Below, one piece after another: positions 25,467-34,214 of a DNA stretch of 55,284 nt. The position numbers and the translations under genes are program-made. Where the stretch lies: contig JADJVI010000011.1 of NCBI GenBank assembly GCA_016710645.1, positions 1 to 55,284 on the forward strand, written 5' to 3'. The notes below the pieces were generated by a model that had not been told where the DNA came from, did no database searches, and saw nothing but the letters and a program-made list of their open reading frames with translations. The first letter of the stretch is position 1. Every line of letters starts with the position of its first letter. Source of the stretch: Actinomycetales bacterium (GTDB lineage: Bacteria > Actinomycetota > Actinomycetes > Actinomycetales > Dermatophilaceae).

Positions 25467-25973
25467 TCAGAAGTCGAGCCACATGACGTGCAGCCCAACC
25501 CGACCGTGCCGGCGGCTGTCGAAGGCACCCGGGGCGGTGGTGAGGATGCGAAAGCCGAGGTTCTGCCACAGCCTGACCGCAGCGGTGTTGGTCTCGACCA
25601 CAGCATTGAATTGCATTGCGGCATAACCGGATTCGCGCGCCCAGGCAATGACCCGCTCGCCCAGCGCACGGCCCACTCCATGACCTCGGGCGGCTGCCGA
25701 GACCAGAAACGAGGCGGTGGCAATGTGAGCGCCCCGCCCTGGACGATTTGGTCCGGACTTGGCCACCCCAAGGAAGGTGCCGGGGGTGCCGTCCACGGCA
25801 TACGCGACCATGACCCGCCAGGGGGAGGGGAGCAGCCACTCCTCGGCGATCTGCGCGTCGGTGAGCCCATCGGGGTAGCAGTAGGTCTCGCCCTCGGCGA
25901 CGACCTCGCGGAAGGCCGCAGCGATCCCGGGCAGATCGGCGTGGGTCGCCTCCCGAATCACCACATCACCCAT
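25467..25973 (-). CDS. GNAT-family N-acetyltransferase
   Basis: 168 residues. Acetyl-CoA loop in VSAAARGHGVGRALGERVIAWARESGY (motif A, R/Q-x-x-G-x-G/A) and the C-terminal NTAAVRLWQNLGFRI. Resembles phosphinothricin/L-amino-acid acetyltransferase-like members, but the substrate cannot be told. It ends 217 nt before the tetR start and probably has its own transcript; the gap between holds the tetR promoter and nothing else I can see. Confidence 0.85.
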   Translation of the reverse strand: MGDVVIREATHADLPGIAAAFREVVAEGETYCYPDGLTDAQIAEEWLLPSPWRVMVAYAVDGTPGTFLGVAKSGPNRPGRGAHIATASFLVSAAARGHGVGRALGERVIAWARESGYAAMQFNAVVETNTAAVRLWQNLGFRILTTAPGAFDSRRHGRVGLHVMWLDF

Positions 25974-26001
25974 GGCCGACGATCCTAGGCACGAGAGGCG
26001 C

Positions 26002-26709
26002 TCAGGCTCGCGGCGGCTCGACCTCGGTCTGGGCTGGAGTGGAGTCGCTGCTCAAGAGGCCGACCGGGCAGGTGAGGCCGTTTGGCCCGTGGTTGCAGTA
26101 GCCGCCGGGATTCTTGTGCAGATAGCCCTGGTGGTAGTCCTCGGCGAGGTAGAACGGCCCGGCCTCGGCCGCCGACCGGATCTCGGTCGTGATCGCCCCC
26201 ATGCCCGCGGCGGTCAGCACGCCCTGGAAGGCATCCCGGGTCGCGATCGCGGCAGCCTCCTGCTCCAGCGTGGTCCAGTAGATCGCCGACCGGTATGCCG
26301 TGCCGATGTCATTGCCCTGCCGCGGCCCCTGGGTGGGGTCGTGGTTCTCCCAGAAGACCGCCAGCAGGGCCTCGGCCGACACGAGAGTCGGGTCGTAGAC
26401 GACCTGCACAGTCTCGGCGTGCCCGGTGAGCCCGGTGCAGGTCTCCTCGTAGGTCGGGTGCGGCGTGTAGCCGCCCATGTACCCCGCCGCCGTGACGACG
26501 ACACCCGGCTGGCGCCAGAAGATCCGCTCCACCCCCCAGAAGCACCCCATCGCCAGATAGATCACCTGGGACCCGTCCGGCCAGGGCCCCTCCAGCGGGG
26601 TGCCGAGCACGACGTGGGCGGGCTGCACGGCATACGAGCGGGTATGCCGTCCCGGCAGCGCCCCCTCGGGGGAGGGCATCCGGGTGCGGTGGCCGAGGAT
26701 GGAGTCCAT
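26002..26709 (-). CDS. msrA: Peptide-methionine (S)-S-oxide reductase
   Basis: Repairs methionine S-sulfoxide. Active-site motif MGCFWGVERIFW near residue 54, then GYMGGYTPHPTYEETCTGLTGHAETVQV and the C-terminal YLHKNPGGYCNHGPNGLTC with likely resolving cysteines. 235 residues. The N-terminus (TRMPSPEGALPGRHTRSYAV) contains the decamer pair 26627/26641 and may be a variable extension. Confidence 0.93.
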   Translation of the reverse strand: MDSILGHRTRMPSPEGALPGRHTRSYAVQPAHVVLGTPLEGPWPDGSQVIYLAMGCFWGVERIFWRQPGVVVTAAGYMGGYTPHPTYEETCTGLTGHAETVQVVYDPTLVSAEALLAVFWENHDPTQGPRQGNDIGTAYRSAIYWTTLEQEAAAIATRDAFQGVLTAAGMGAITTEIRSAAEAGPFYLAEDYHQGYLHKNPGGYCNHGPNGLTCPVGLLSSDSTPAQTEVEPPRA

Positions 26710-26788
26710 CCCGGCAGTATCACCCGGACCACTCGACGGGCGTAAGTCCGCGCGGTCCGAGATGGTTGGCTTCCGTGGCGGCGCAGAG

Positions 26789-27457
26789 CTATTGCAGCCC
26801 GGCCATGCACATGCCGGCCAGGATCACCAGCGCGATCGCAGCGACGGCGGCGATGAGGACATAGGTCATGACGATGCCCAGCACGACGCCGCCGACGATG
26901 GGTCGATGCCTCGGGACGGCGATCGCCCAGCCGGCCAGGCCAAGGACCATGGCTCCTGCGACGAGGGCCGTCGCGACGTTGTTGCTGAGTCCCGCCGAGG
27001 TCAGCGCTCCGATGAGGAGTCCGGCGATGACAACCGATCCGACCCCGACGAGCAACCCGAGGCCGTAGCCCAATCCGCCCACCGGTTTGCGTTTGCCGTT
27101 CGGTCCCATGCCGAACCGTGGGGCGTAGGGCGGCGGGTAAGGCTGCTGCGGAGGCCCGGCATAGGGGTTCTGAGGCGGGTTTTGGGGTGGGTAGCCCGGC
27201 TGCCCCGGGTAGCTCGGATAGCCGCTGGGTGGTTGCGCAGGTGGGTAACCGGGGTAGCCGGCAGGCGGTTGAGGCGGGTATGCCGGGTGGCCGCCGGCTG
27301 GGGGTTGCGGCCAGTTCGGTTGGGGAAGCCCCGGGCCGGGCGGCGGTCCGCCGGCGCTCGCCGGTGGGGGCGGCAGGGGCTGCGTAGGTGGCTGAGGTTG
27401 CGCAGGTGGCTGAGGTTGCTGGGGGTCCGGTGGGGGCTGAGGCGAGTTCGTACTCAC
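26789..27457 (-). CDS. Pro-rich membrane protein, last gene of the radical SAM operon
   Basis: 222 residues. The first 125 are almost all Pro, Gln, Gly and Tyr with repeats of the PPAGYPGYPPAQPP kind; the rest is about four membrane segments (GLGLLVGVGSVVIAGLLIGAL, ALVAGAMVLGLAGWAIAV, IVGGVVLGIVMTYVLIAAVAAIALVILAG). Looks like the DUF4190-type actinobacterial membrane proteins with a disordered cytosolic tail. The GTG start overlaps the preceding stop (GTGA). Function unknown; coupling to the lipid-enzyme operon hints at a membrane scaffold. Confidence 0.75.
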   Translation of the reverse strand: MSTNSPQPPPDPQQPQPPAQPQPPTQPLPPPPASAGGPPPGPGLPQPNWPQPPAGGHPAYPPQPPAGYPGYPPAQPPSGYPSYPGQPGYPPQNPPQNPYAGPPQQPYPPPYAPRFGMGPNGKRKPVGGLGYGLGLLVGVGSVVIAGLLIGALTSAGLSNNVATALVAGAMVLGLAGWAIAVPRHRPIVGGVVLGIVMTYVLIAAVAAIALVILAGMCMAGLQ

Positions 27458-27804
27458 AGATGCATCCCTCCAGTGGTCAGGCGCCACCACACCCCGGCGG
27501 CGGCCAGAATCATGAGCAACGCCAAGTAGCCGAGCACCAAGCGGGTGTCGCGCAGATAGCACCGGGAGCGAGTCAGGCCGGCGCGCCGGGCCCGCCAATA
27601 CCCACTGAACCCCAACCCGGCGAAGACCGCCAGGGCGAACGGCCCGAAGATCCAGCCCAGCAGCGCGATGGTCGCGAAGATGCACAACCGCAGGGGGTCG
27701 AAGGGCGCCTCGGGTTCGTCATCCAGCGGTGCTCCTGGTATGCCGGCTCGGACCGGCGCGCTCGGGGACACGGGTATGCCGGGTGGCACGGCCGGCGTGG
27801 TCAC
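27454..27804 (-). CDS. Small membrane protein in the radical SAM operon
   Basis: 116 residues. A hydrophilic Pro/Ala-rich N-terminus is followed by LCIFATIALLGWIFGPFALAVFAGLGFSGY and LVLGYLALLMILAAAGVWW, giving two to three membrane segments with a basic loop (RARRAGLTRSRCYLRDTR) between. No named domain recognised. It is overlapped by 4 nt at both ends, by the radical SAM stop and the next GTG, so all three are translationally coupled. Confidence 0.8.
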   Translation of the reverse strand: MTTPAVPPGIPVSPSAPVRAGIPGAPLDDEPEAPFDPLRLCIFATIALLGWIFGPFALAVFAGLGFSGYWRARRAGLTRSRCYLRDTRLVLGYLALLMILAAAGVWWRLTTGGMHL

Positions 27805-29408
27805 GGTGCCTCCTGCGGGACGGGGCGAGCGGACGGCATACCGATCGCCGTGGAGATGCGCGTTGCAGCGAGTGGCGCCCAGGCCTGCAGGGCGCAGAAC
27901 GGAGCGCACTGGTGGCCCCCGTCGCGGGGGTTGACGGTGGCGACATGCACGCAGCACTGGGTGAGGCGTTCCTCGATCATGGTGTCGATGTCCATGAACG
28001 GCTTGACGGTCACCCGCAGCACCCGCTCGGCGAGCATGCTGCGCAGTCGCTCGGCCTGGCCGGGCAGGCGGGAGGCCGCAAGGGTGGTCAGGGTGCCGAT
28101 CCCGATGTCGCAGGTCGTGCAGATGTCGCGCCAGACCCGGCCGATGTCGGGATGGCTGAGCGAGGATTGCTCCGAGAGCAGGCCGAGCAGCGAGTCCTTG
28201 ACGGTGGCCCGCAGGGCGGCCGGGAGTTCCTGGTCGGCGAACCGGTTGGCGAAGGCGTCCGGGTCGAGGTCGAGATAACCGAGCAGCCGATCGGTGCCGA
28301 TGAGTGACACCAGTGAGCGCCAGGTGCCGGCGTCGTCGCGCAGGAAGTAACCGACCGAGGCGCAGTGCGGGTGGCTGCAGGGCAGCGCGGTGAGGTCGCG
28401 CCAGGTGACCAGCCCGTCGGTCTGCGGACCGAGCCGGGCGAGCACGCCGGTGTGGGTGAGCCGGTTCATCGGGTCGATCGAGCTGGCGCGCCCGGAGCCG
28501 AAGACCGGTTGGATGGTCACGCCACCGACGAACGGCGTCGCCATGGCGAGCCTGATCACGTCGCCGATCTCGCCGTCGTTGACCCCCAGGGCCGCGGTCA
28601 TGGTCAGCGTGGTGAACACGCCCGTGTCGGAAAGTCGCTGCAGCGCAGCGTTTTTGAACCGCAGCAGGTCCGCGCCCCGGTGATGCACCGAACCAGCAGG
28701 GGTGACCCCGTCGAACTGCAGATACACCTCGACCCGCTGCCGGTGCCGGCGCAGCAGGGCGATCACCTCGTCGTCGCGGGACAGCCGTATGCCGTTGGTG
28801 TTGACCAGGATTCGGATGATCGGGCGCTTGACGAGTTCGTCGAGCAGCTGGGCGAAATCCGGGTGCAGGGTGGGTTCCCCGCCGCTGAGCATGACGACAT
28901 CGAGCCGCCCACGCTCCCGCTCCAAGCGGGCGTCGACCGACGCGAGGATGTCGGCCAGCGCGACGGTCGCGAGCCGATCGGGGGCCGAGTCGGCGAAGCA
29001 CGTGGGGCAACGCAAGTTGCAGTGGTCGGTGACGTCTTCCAGCAGGATGCAGGTGTGCTGGGTCTGCATGTGCGGCATACCGTCGAGGTAGGCGGACGGC
29101 ACCGGCGCGAAGTTGCCCATCCGGTCGACCACGTGCTCCTTGGTCGTGGCCGTCCACAACTCCAAATAGCGCAGGATCTCGACCGATTCGTCGTAGAGCG
29201 TGCTGACAAACCCGTGATCGGGGCAGCCGCGCTCCAGGAAGACGCGACCGTCCCGTTCGGCCAACCAGCCCGACAACCTCCGCACCTGCTCCAACGGCCG
29301 GTCGGGATCGGACCGGTGGCACTGCGGGCAGAAGGCGTTGACGTAACGGTGGACGCGGAAGTCTCGCAACGGCATACCGGGTCCGACCTGAGGCGTGCGA
29401 GCGCTCAT
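27801..29408 (-). CDS. Radical SAM enzyme of the Tes/MJ0619 type
   Basis: 535 residues. The N-terminal metal-binding region has CPQC (27, 30) and RGCPDHG (Cys62, His65). The radical SAM core has CNLRCPTC (130, 134, 137; CX3CX2C) and SGGEPTLHPDF. Further Cys sites are LPCSHPHCASVGYF, ICTTCDIG and the C-terminal QCCVHVATVN...CAPFC. These N- and C-terminal signatures match the archaeal tetraether synthase (Tes) family, which joins two lipid tails through C-C bonds. I infer a lipid substrate. The ATG overlaps the Lgt-like stop (ATGA), and the stop overlaps the next GTG. Confidence 0.85.
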   Translation of the reverse strand: MSARTPQVGPGMPLRDFRVHRYVNAFCPQCHRSDPDRPLEQVRRLSGWLAERDGRVFLERGCPDHGFVSTLYDESVEILRYLELWTATTKEHVVDRMGNFAPVPSAYLDGMPHMQTQHTCILLEDVTDHCNLRCPTCFADSAPDRLATVALADILASVDARLERERGRLDVVMLSGGEPTLHPDFAQLLDELVKRPIIRILVNTNGIRLSRDDEVIALLRRHRQRVEVYLQFDGVTPAGSVHHRGADLLRFKNAALQRLSDTGVFTTLTMTAALGVNDGEIGDVIRLAMATPFVGGVTIQPVFGSGRASSIDPMNRLTHTGVLARLGPQTDGLVTWRDLTALPCSHPHCASVGYFLRDDAGTWRSLVSLIGTDRLLGYLDLDPDAFANRFADQELPAALRATVKDSLLGLLSEQSSLSHPDIGRVWRDICTTCDIGIGTLTTLAASRLPGQAERLRSMLAERVLRVTVKPFMDIDTMIEERLTQCCVHVATVNPRDGGHQCAPFCALQAWAPLAATRISTAIGMPSARPVPQEAP

Positions 29409-30205
29409 GCCGCCACCGTCTCCCGGGGTGCGGGGGCTAGCTGGTAGACCCCGCGGCGCCACTGGAGCACCACGCGCAGCAGGAGCAGGGGCACCGTCAC
29501 CGCGAGGAACAGCTGCGGTCGGCTCAGCCCCGCCCAGGCCACGTCGTTGCCGCGCACGAACTCCACGAAGAATCGGAACACCCCGTATGCCGCGAGGTAG
29601 AGCACCAGCGTCTCGCCCGGCGCGGTGAGTCGATGCCGAAGGACCTGCCACAGCACGACGAAGGACACGGCATGGAAGGCGATCTCGTAGACGAAGGAGG
29701 GGTGCAGCGGCACTCCCGCGACCCCGCCGAGCGCGGCGGCGGTGGCCGAGTCGAGGACCGGGCCGAAGCCCAGCGGATTGGGCGTGCCGGGCAACTCGGT
29801 GAGCAGGCAGCCGATACGCCCGATGGTCATCCCGAGCGCGACGGCGGGTGCGAAGAGATCGCCGGTGCGGAGGCGATATCCGGTCAGCCGCTTGGCGACG
29901 TGGACCCCGGCCCAGGCCCCCACGAGCCCACCGAGGATCGAACGGTTGCCGTAGAGCCATTGCTCGACCAGGCCGGCGTTGGCGCGCAGGTCGAGGTGCT
30001 GCAGCCAGGTGCCCATCCGCATGAAGATCGCCCCACCGATGAGGGCTCCCGCCACCACCATGAGCAGGCGCGGGTCGTGCTGACCACGTCGACGGGTCTC
30101 GATGACGAAGACGACGATTGCGGCGATGACGCCGAGGCCCACAAAGGTGTCGTGCGTCGGGATCGGCAGGCGGATGCCCAGCAGGTCTCCGAGCGTCGGA
30201 TACAC
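29405..30205 (-). CDS. Lgt-like membrane protein (divergent)
   Basis: 266 residues, about seven membrane segments. The fold signature of prolipoprotein diacylglyceryl transferase is visible: GRIGCLLTE (129-137), where Lgt has GRIGNFINGE; HPSFVYEIAFHAV (168 on); and SILGGLVGAWAG (89-100), where Lgt has FHGGLIG with an essential His. That His is Leu here and the Asn is Cys, so it is probably not the housekeeping Lgt. GTG start at 30205. First gene of the four-gene operon with the Tes-like radical SAM protein. Confidence 0.75.
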   Translation of the reverse strand: MYPTLGDLLGIRLPIPTHDTFVGLGVIAAIVVFVIETRRRGQHDPRLLMVVAGALIGGAIFMRMGTWLQHLDLRANAGLVEQWLYGNRSILGGLVGAWAGVHVAKRLTGYRLRTGDLFAPAVALGMTIGRIGCLLTELPGTPNPLGFGPVLDSATAAALGGVAGVPLHPSFVYEIAFHAVSFVVLWQVLRHRLTAPGETLVLYLAAYGVFRFFVEFVRGNDVAWAGLSRPQLFLAVTVPLLLLRVVLQWRRGVYQLAPAPRETVAA

Positions 30206-30362
30206 CGGTGTGGTCCTCCCGAGCCGAGGGGGGGCGCGCGCGGGGGAGCATCCGCGGGGCGCAGCGGGGTGGTCCGCTCGGCCCGACGTTACCCGGTCCG
30301 TGGGGTCCAAGAATGAGTACGGGTGCTCAGGTGCCTTGACCGATCGCGGATGGCAGCTTTGG

Positions 30363-30368
30363 TAGAGT
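30363..30368 (+). promoter_or_regulatory. Possible greA -10 box
   Basis: TAGAGT fits TANNNT; a TTGACC lies upstream but the spacing of 21 nt is too long. The 288-bp divergent gap between the Lgt-like gene and greA must hold both promoters; nothing else is evident. Confidence 0.3.
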
Positions 30369-30493
30369 TGTTCTTTCATCCGGGGCTCCCGGCCGCCCTT
30401 TTCATGCCGGGCAGCGATCTCGCCCCGACCAGTCACATCCCGAGCAGACGCCCCTGACGACGCCTTGCCCGGAACGATCAGGAGTCTGTTGCC

Positions 30494-30985
30494 ATGACCG
30501 AGCCCGCCAAGAGCGCATATCTCACCCCGGACGCCTACGAGCGACTGAAGGCCGAGCTGGAGCGGCTGTCGACGGAGGGGCGCTCGGAGCTGTCCAAGCG
30601 CATCGAGGCGGCGCGCCTGGAGGGTGACCTCAAGGAGAACGGTGGCTACCACGCCGCCAAGGAGGAGCAGGGCAAGATGGAGGCCCGGATCCGCCAGCTC
30701 ACCCAGTTGCTGCAGTCGGCGACCGTCGGCGACACCCCGCCCCCGGACGACGGCGTCGTCGAGCCTGGCATGGTCGTCACCGTCGAGATCTTCGGCGAGG
30801 AGGAGACTTTCCTGCTCGGGCACCGCGAGATCCAGGACCACACCGACATCCACGTCTTCAGCGAGGCGTCTCCGCTGGGTGCGGCGGTCAACGGCCGCGT
30901 TGCCGGCGAAACCGTCTCGTATGCCGCCCCGAACGGCAAGACCATCGAGGCCAAGATCATCTCGGCTCGGCCCTACACCAGCTGA
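30494..30985 (+). CDS. greA: Transcription elongation factor GreA
   Basis: Rescues backtracked RNA polymerase by stimulating RNA cleavage. 163 residues: N-terminal coiled coil with the tip acidic pair in GDLKENGGYHAAKEEQGKMEARI, then the FKBP-like C-terminal domain (VTVEIFGEEETFLLG, SPLGAAVNGRVAGETVSY). AGGAG lies about 12 nt before the ATG. Monocistronic, ending at a small dyad shared with ilvA. Confidence 0.95.
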   Translation: MTEPAKSAYLTPDAYERLKAELERLSTEGRSELSKRIEAARLEGDLKENGGYHAAKEEQGKMEARIRQLTQLLQSATVGDTPPPDDGVVEPGMVVTVEIFGEEETFLLGHREIQDHTDIHVFSEASPLGAAVNGRVAGETVSYAAPNGKTIEAKIISARPYTS

Positions 30986-31011
30986 CCAGCCGTCAGCCGT
31001 AGACCAGGCGT

Positions 31012-31028
31012 CGCCTCAGACTGAGGCG
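31012..31028. terminator. Terminator between convergent greA and ilvA
   Basis: CGCCTCA-GAC-TGAGGCG, a 7-bp stem just before the ilvA stop. Confidence 0.5.
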
Positions 31029-32243
31029 TCAGCCGAACACCAGCCGATAGCCGGCATCCCGCAGGGCCCGCAGCACCTCTTCCCGGTGCTCGGGCCCTCT
31101 GGTTTCCAGCTCCACGCCGATCTCGACCTCATCGACGCCGAGCGCCGCCGTGGTCCGCACGTGACCGACCTCGATGACATTGGCGTGGGTTTCGGCCAGG
31201 TCGGCCAGCAGTCGGGCCAGTGAGCCCGGCCGGTCGGGCACACGCACGGTGACCTGCAAGAACCGGCCGCCCGCCGAGAGTCCGTGCCGCACGATTCGCA
31301 GCAAGAGCAAGGGGTCGATATTGCCGCCGGAGAGCACCACGACGACCGGGCCCTCCACGTGCAGGCCCGGCTCCAGCAGCCGGGCGACGGCAGCAGCGCC
31401 GGCGGGCTCGGCGATGAGCTTGGCCCGCTCCAACAAGTAGACGACGGCCCGGGACATCGCCGCTTCGCTGACCGTGTGGACCTCGTCGACCAGGGACGCC
31501 ACCAGTTCGAAGGGCACCGGCCCCGGCCGGCCGACCGCGATGCCGTCGGCCATGGTCTGCATCGAGTCCAAGGCGACAGGCCGCCCGGCGGCCAAAGACA
31601 GAGGGTATGCCGCGGCCTGCTCGGCCTGCACGCCGATGACCCGCACGTCCGGCCGCAGCGCCTTGACCGCTACCGCGATCCCGCTGACCAGGCCGCCTCC
31701 GCCGGTCGACACGAGGATGGTGCGCACCTGCGGGCACTGTTCGAGGATCTCCAGCCCGCAGGTGCCCTGCCCGGCGACGATGTCGACATGGTCGAAAGGG
31801 TGGATGAGCACGGCACCGGTGCGGGCGGCATACGCGTGCGCTTCCACCAGCGCCTCGTCGAGGGTGCTGCCGTGCAGATGCACGGTGGCGCCGTAGCCAC
31901 GAGTGGCGGCGAGCTTGGGCAGCGGCGCACCGGTCGGCATGAAGACGGTCGCCGAGATCCCGAGCATCTTGGCCGCGAGAGCGACGCCCTGGGCGTGGTT
32001 ACCGGCGCTCGCCGCGACGACTCCGCGCGCCTTCTCCTCGGCAGTCAGCCGCGACATCCGGGTATAGGCCCCGCGGATCTTGAACGACCCGGCGCGCTGC
32101 AGGTTCTCGCACTTGAGGTAGACGTCGACTCCGACGAGATCGCTCAGCGCCCGACTGCGCTGCATCGGGGTGGGCTCGATGACCCCCGCCAGCAGTTCGC
32201 GCGCGGCATACACGTCCTCGATCGCCACCGGCAGTTCGCTCAT
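31029..32243 (-). CDS. ilvA: Threonine ammonia-lyase
   Basis: PLP enzyme converting threonine to 2-oxobutanoate. PLP lysine in AGSFKIRGAYTRM (near residue 55), the phosphate loop STGGGGLVSGIAVAVK, and SGGN before the C-terminal region. A single C-terminal ACT domain (LQVTVRVPDRPGSLARLLADLAE) makes 404 residues, the short allosteric form. Whether biosynthetic or catabolic cannot be decided; no ilv neighbours are present. Lies 20 nt after glmL on the same strand. Confidence 0.92.
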   Translation of the reverse strand: MSELPVAIEDVYAARELLAGVIEPTPMQRSRALSDLVGVDVYLKCENLQRAGSFKIRGAYTRMSRLTAEEKARGVVAASAGNHAQGVALAAKMLGISATVFMPTGAPLPKLAATRGYGATVHLHGSTLDEALVEAHAYAARTGAVLIHPFDHVDIVAGQGTCGLEILEQCPQVRTILVSTGGGGLVSGIAVAVKALRPDVRVIGVQAEQAAAYPLSLAAGRPVALDSMQTMADGIAVGRPGPVPFELVASLVDEVHTVSEAAMSRAVVYLLERAKLIAEPAGAAAVARLLEPGLHVEGPVVVVLSGGNIDPLLLLRIVRHGLSAGGRFLQVTVRVPDRPGSLARLLADLAETHANVIEVGHVRTTAALGVDEVEIGVELETRGPEHREEVLRALRDAGYRLVFG

Positions 32244-32263
32244 GGATCCGGAGGCTATCCCGC

Positions 32264-33703
32264 TTACTCCGTTTCCAGCAGAGCCCGCGCCACCCGCCGC
32301 GCGGCGTCCGGGTGGGTGTCGGCCAGCAACCCCACGACGACGAGCAGGTATGCCGTGTCGATCCCCAGCCGCGGCGAGCGCGGCACTCGCCAGCCGCCGG
32401 CCTGGTCGTCGGCCGCCGCGGCCATGACGGAGACGGCCTCCTGCGGCGAACGGTGCCGCAAGACTCCTCCGGACCCGAGCACGACCCCGACGGTGGACAG
32501 GTCGCGGCCCGGGCGTCCTGGCGCTGGCGGACGGGCATGGCGGCGCACCGCGACGACCGCCGCGAGCCGGGCGATGTCGAGGTCGTATGCCGCCTCCGTC
32601 GCGTCGGTCGGGAGGTGGTCCGGGCGGTGGGGGAGGCTCACGGCATACTCGCGCAGTCCTGGGGGCACGGGGAGGCGCTCGCGGTCGGCGGCGGTGACCA
32701 CGGAGTCGGCGTTCCAGCGCATCCCGAGGTCGGCCTCGACGGTGCGGGCGTGCCGCAGCATGCCGGCCACGTCGGCGCGGCCGGGGTCGGGGGTGCCGGA
32801 CTCGACCCGGGTCACCCGGCGGCGCAGGGGGTGTGAGCGTGGCACGGCGGGCGCGGCGGCCGATGCTGGCGAGGCTGCGGTGCCGTGGCCCGGCCCGACA
32901 CTCGACGCGGGGGAAACCGACGAGTAGACGTCGGTTGTCGCCCCGCCGATGTCGATGACCAGGACGTCCGAGTCGGCGACCTGGCTGAGCACTTCGACTC
33001 CGCCGAGCACGGCATCAGGCGTCGCCATCCGCACCAGCGACGGGAACGCCGGATCGCGGGAGAGCCCCTTGCCGCCGATGACATGGGTGAGGAAGGCCTC
33101 GCGCATGGCGGCGCGGGCGCTGTCGGGAGCGATGACCCCGATCTCGGGCAGCACATTGTCGGCGGTGATCACCGACCTGCCACCGGCCCGCAGCCTGGCA
33201 ACGCAGTCGGCCTGGGCCGCCGAATTGCCGGCGACGACGATCGGCACCGACGGCGGCAAGGGAGCGCGCGCTAGGAGCGCGGCGTTGTGGCGGATGACGT
33301 CGGCATTGCCTCCGTCGGTGCCGCCGACGAGCAGGATGATGTCGGGTCGGTCGGCGGCCAGCGCGGTGAGGGCCGCGTCGTCCAGCGGGCCGCACGCCAC
33401 GTGGACGACCTTGGCCCCTGCGGACAGGCCCACCCGGAATCCCGCATCGGCGGTGACCGCGCGCTCGTAACCGATGACAGCCAGCCGCAGCCCTCCGCCG
33501 GCGCTGGAACAGCCGACGATCTCGACCTCGGGCCCGGCGCCCAGGCGCGTCGCGAGCTCACGCACGGCGTCCATGACGTCGGTCGAGCGGCTGGTCAGGG
33601 CATCACCCCGGCTGCACACCTGGCCTGTCGCGACGTCGACCAGCGCCGCCTTGGTAAAGGTCGACCCGATGTCGACGACGAGCACCTGCTCGGCGTCGCT
33701 CAC
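32264..33703 (-). CDS. glmL: GlmL/MutL-family ASKHA protein
   Basis: 479 residues. Phosphate 1 motif VLVVDIGSTFTKAALVD at the N-terminus and phosphate 2 motif DVLVIDIGGATTDVYS near residue 250, with the adenosine motif GVVLGSGGVLRH near the end. The family accompanies adenosylcobalamin-dependent glutamate mutase and may act as its reactivase, but no mutE/mutS is in the window. The GTG start overlaps the DUF4307 stop (GTGA). The central part after the phosphate 2 motif is Ala/Pro-rich and probably disordered. Confidence 0.88.
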   Translation of the reverse strand: MSDAEQVLVVDIGSTFTKAALVDVATGQVCSRGDALTSRSTDVMDAVRELATRLGAGPEVEIVGCSSAGGGLRLAVIGYERAVTADAGFRVGLSAGAKVVHVACGPLDDAALTALAADRPDIILLVGGTDGGNADVIRHNAALLARAPLPPSVPIVVAGNSAAQADCVARLRAGGRSVITADNVLPEIGVIAPDSARAAMREAFLTHVIGGKGLSRDPAFPSLVRMATPDAVLGGVEVLSQVADSDVLVIDIGGATTDVYSSVSPASSVGPGHGTAASPASAAAPAVPRSHPLRRRVTRVESGTPDPGRADVAGMLRHARTVEADLGMRWNADSVVTAADRERLPVPPGLREYAVSLPHRPDHLPTDATEAAYDLDIARLAAVVAVRRHARPPAPGRPGRDLSTVGVVLGSGGVLRHRSPQEAVSVMAAAADDQAGGWRVPRSPRLGIDTAYLLVVVGLLADTHPDAARRVARALLETE

Positions 33704-34176
33704 TGCCGAACGCAGGATTGGACGATGGCGGCCACGGCCTTGGTCGTCGTCTTGATCGTCGCGGTGTGGTTGGTGACTCGCTGGCTGGCCGGCGGGATGA
33801 CGATCTCGGCGCTGCCGACGAGGGCCTTCTTGAGGTCCTGGGCGTGCACCGTGCACAACACCGTCGCCTCCGGCGGCTTGGTCACATCGAAGGTGATCGT
33901 CGCCGTCCGGTCGTCGATGACCTTGAACCCGAAGGTCTCCGCCGTCACCTGCTCGGCTGCCACCCCCATGATCTTGGAGGTGGCGAAGAGAGCCATTGCC
34001 AGCGTGAAGGCTGCGGCAATGATCCACCACTTGAGATTGCGTCCGCGGATCCGGGCGATGGGCTCGCGGTCGGCGGCCTCCTCCTCGGCCTCGGCATCCC
34101 AGTCCGGGTCGGACTCGATGCGGTAGGACTCGGGCACGCGCGACACCTCCGGCGACGGGATGGGATGATGGTCCAC
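33700..34176 (-). CDS. DUF4307 membrane protein
   Basis: 158 residues with an acidic cytosolic N-terminus, one membrane segment (WWIIAAAFTLAMALFATSKI) and an extracytoplasmic beta-rich domain (TFGFKVIDDRTATITFDVTKPPEATVLCTV). This actinobacterial family typically stands divergent from mca, as here. Function unknown. Its GTGA overlap with glmL makes one transcript DUF4307-glmL-ilvA. Confidence 0.85.
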   Translation of the reverse strand: MDHHPIPSPEVSRVPESYRIESDPDWDAEAEEEAADREPIARIRGRNLKWWIIAAAFTLAMALFATSKIMGVAAEQVTAETFGFKVIDDRTATITFDVTKPPEATVLCTVHAQDLKKALVGSAEIVIPPASQRVTNHTATIKTTTKAVAAIVQSCVRQ

Positions 34177-34214
34177 GGTAATAGCCCCACCCCTTCAAGG
34201 ACCGAGACCAGCGT

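Noticed and set aside
25344..25988. Plus-strand open frame beside the tetR promoter as a divergent target gene
   Set aside because: It is antisense to the GNAT gene and has no recognisable protein features.
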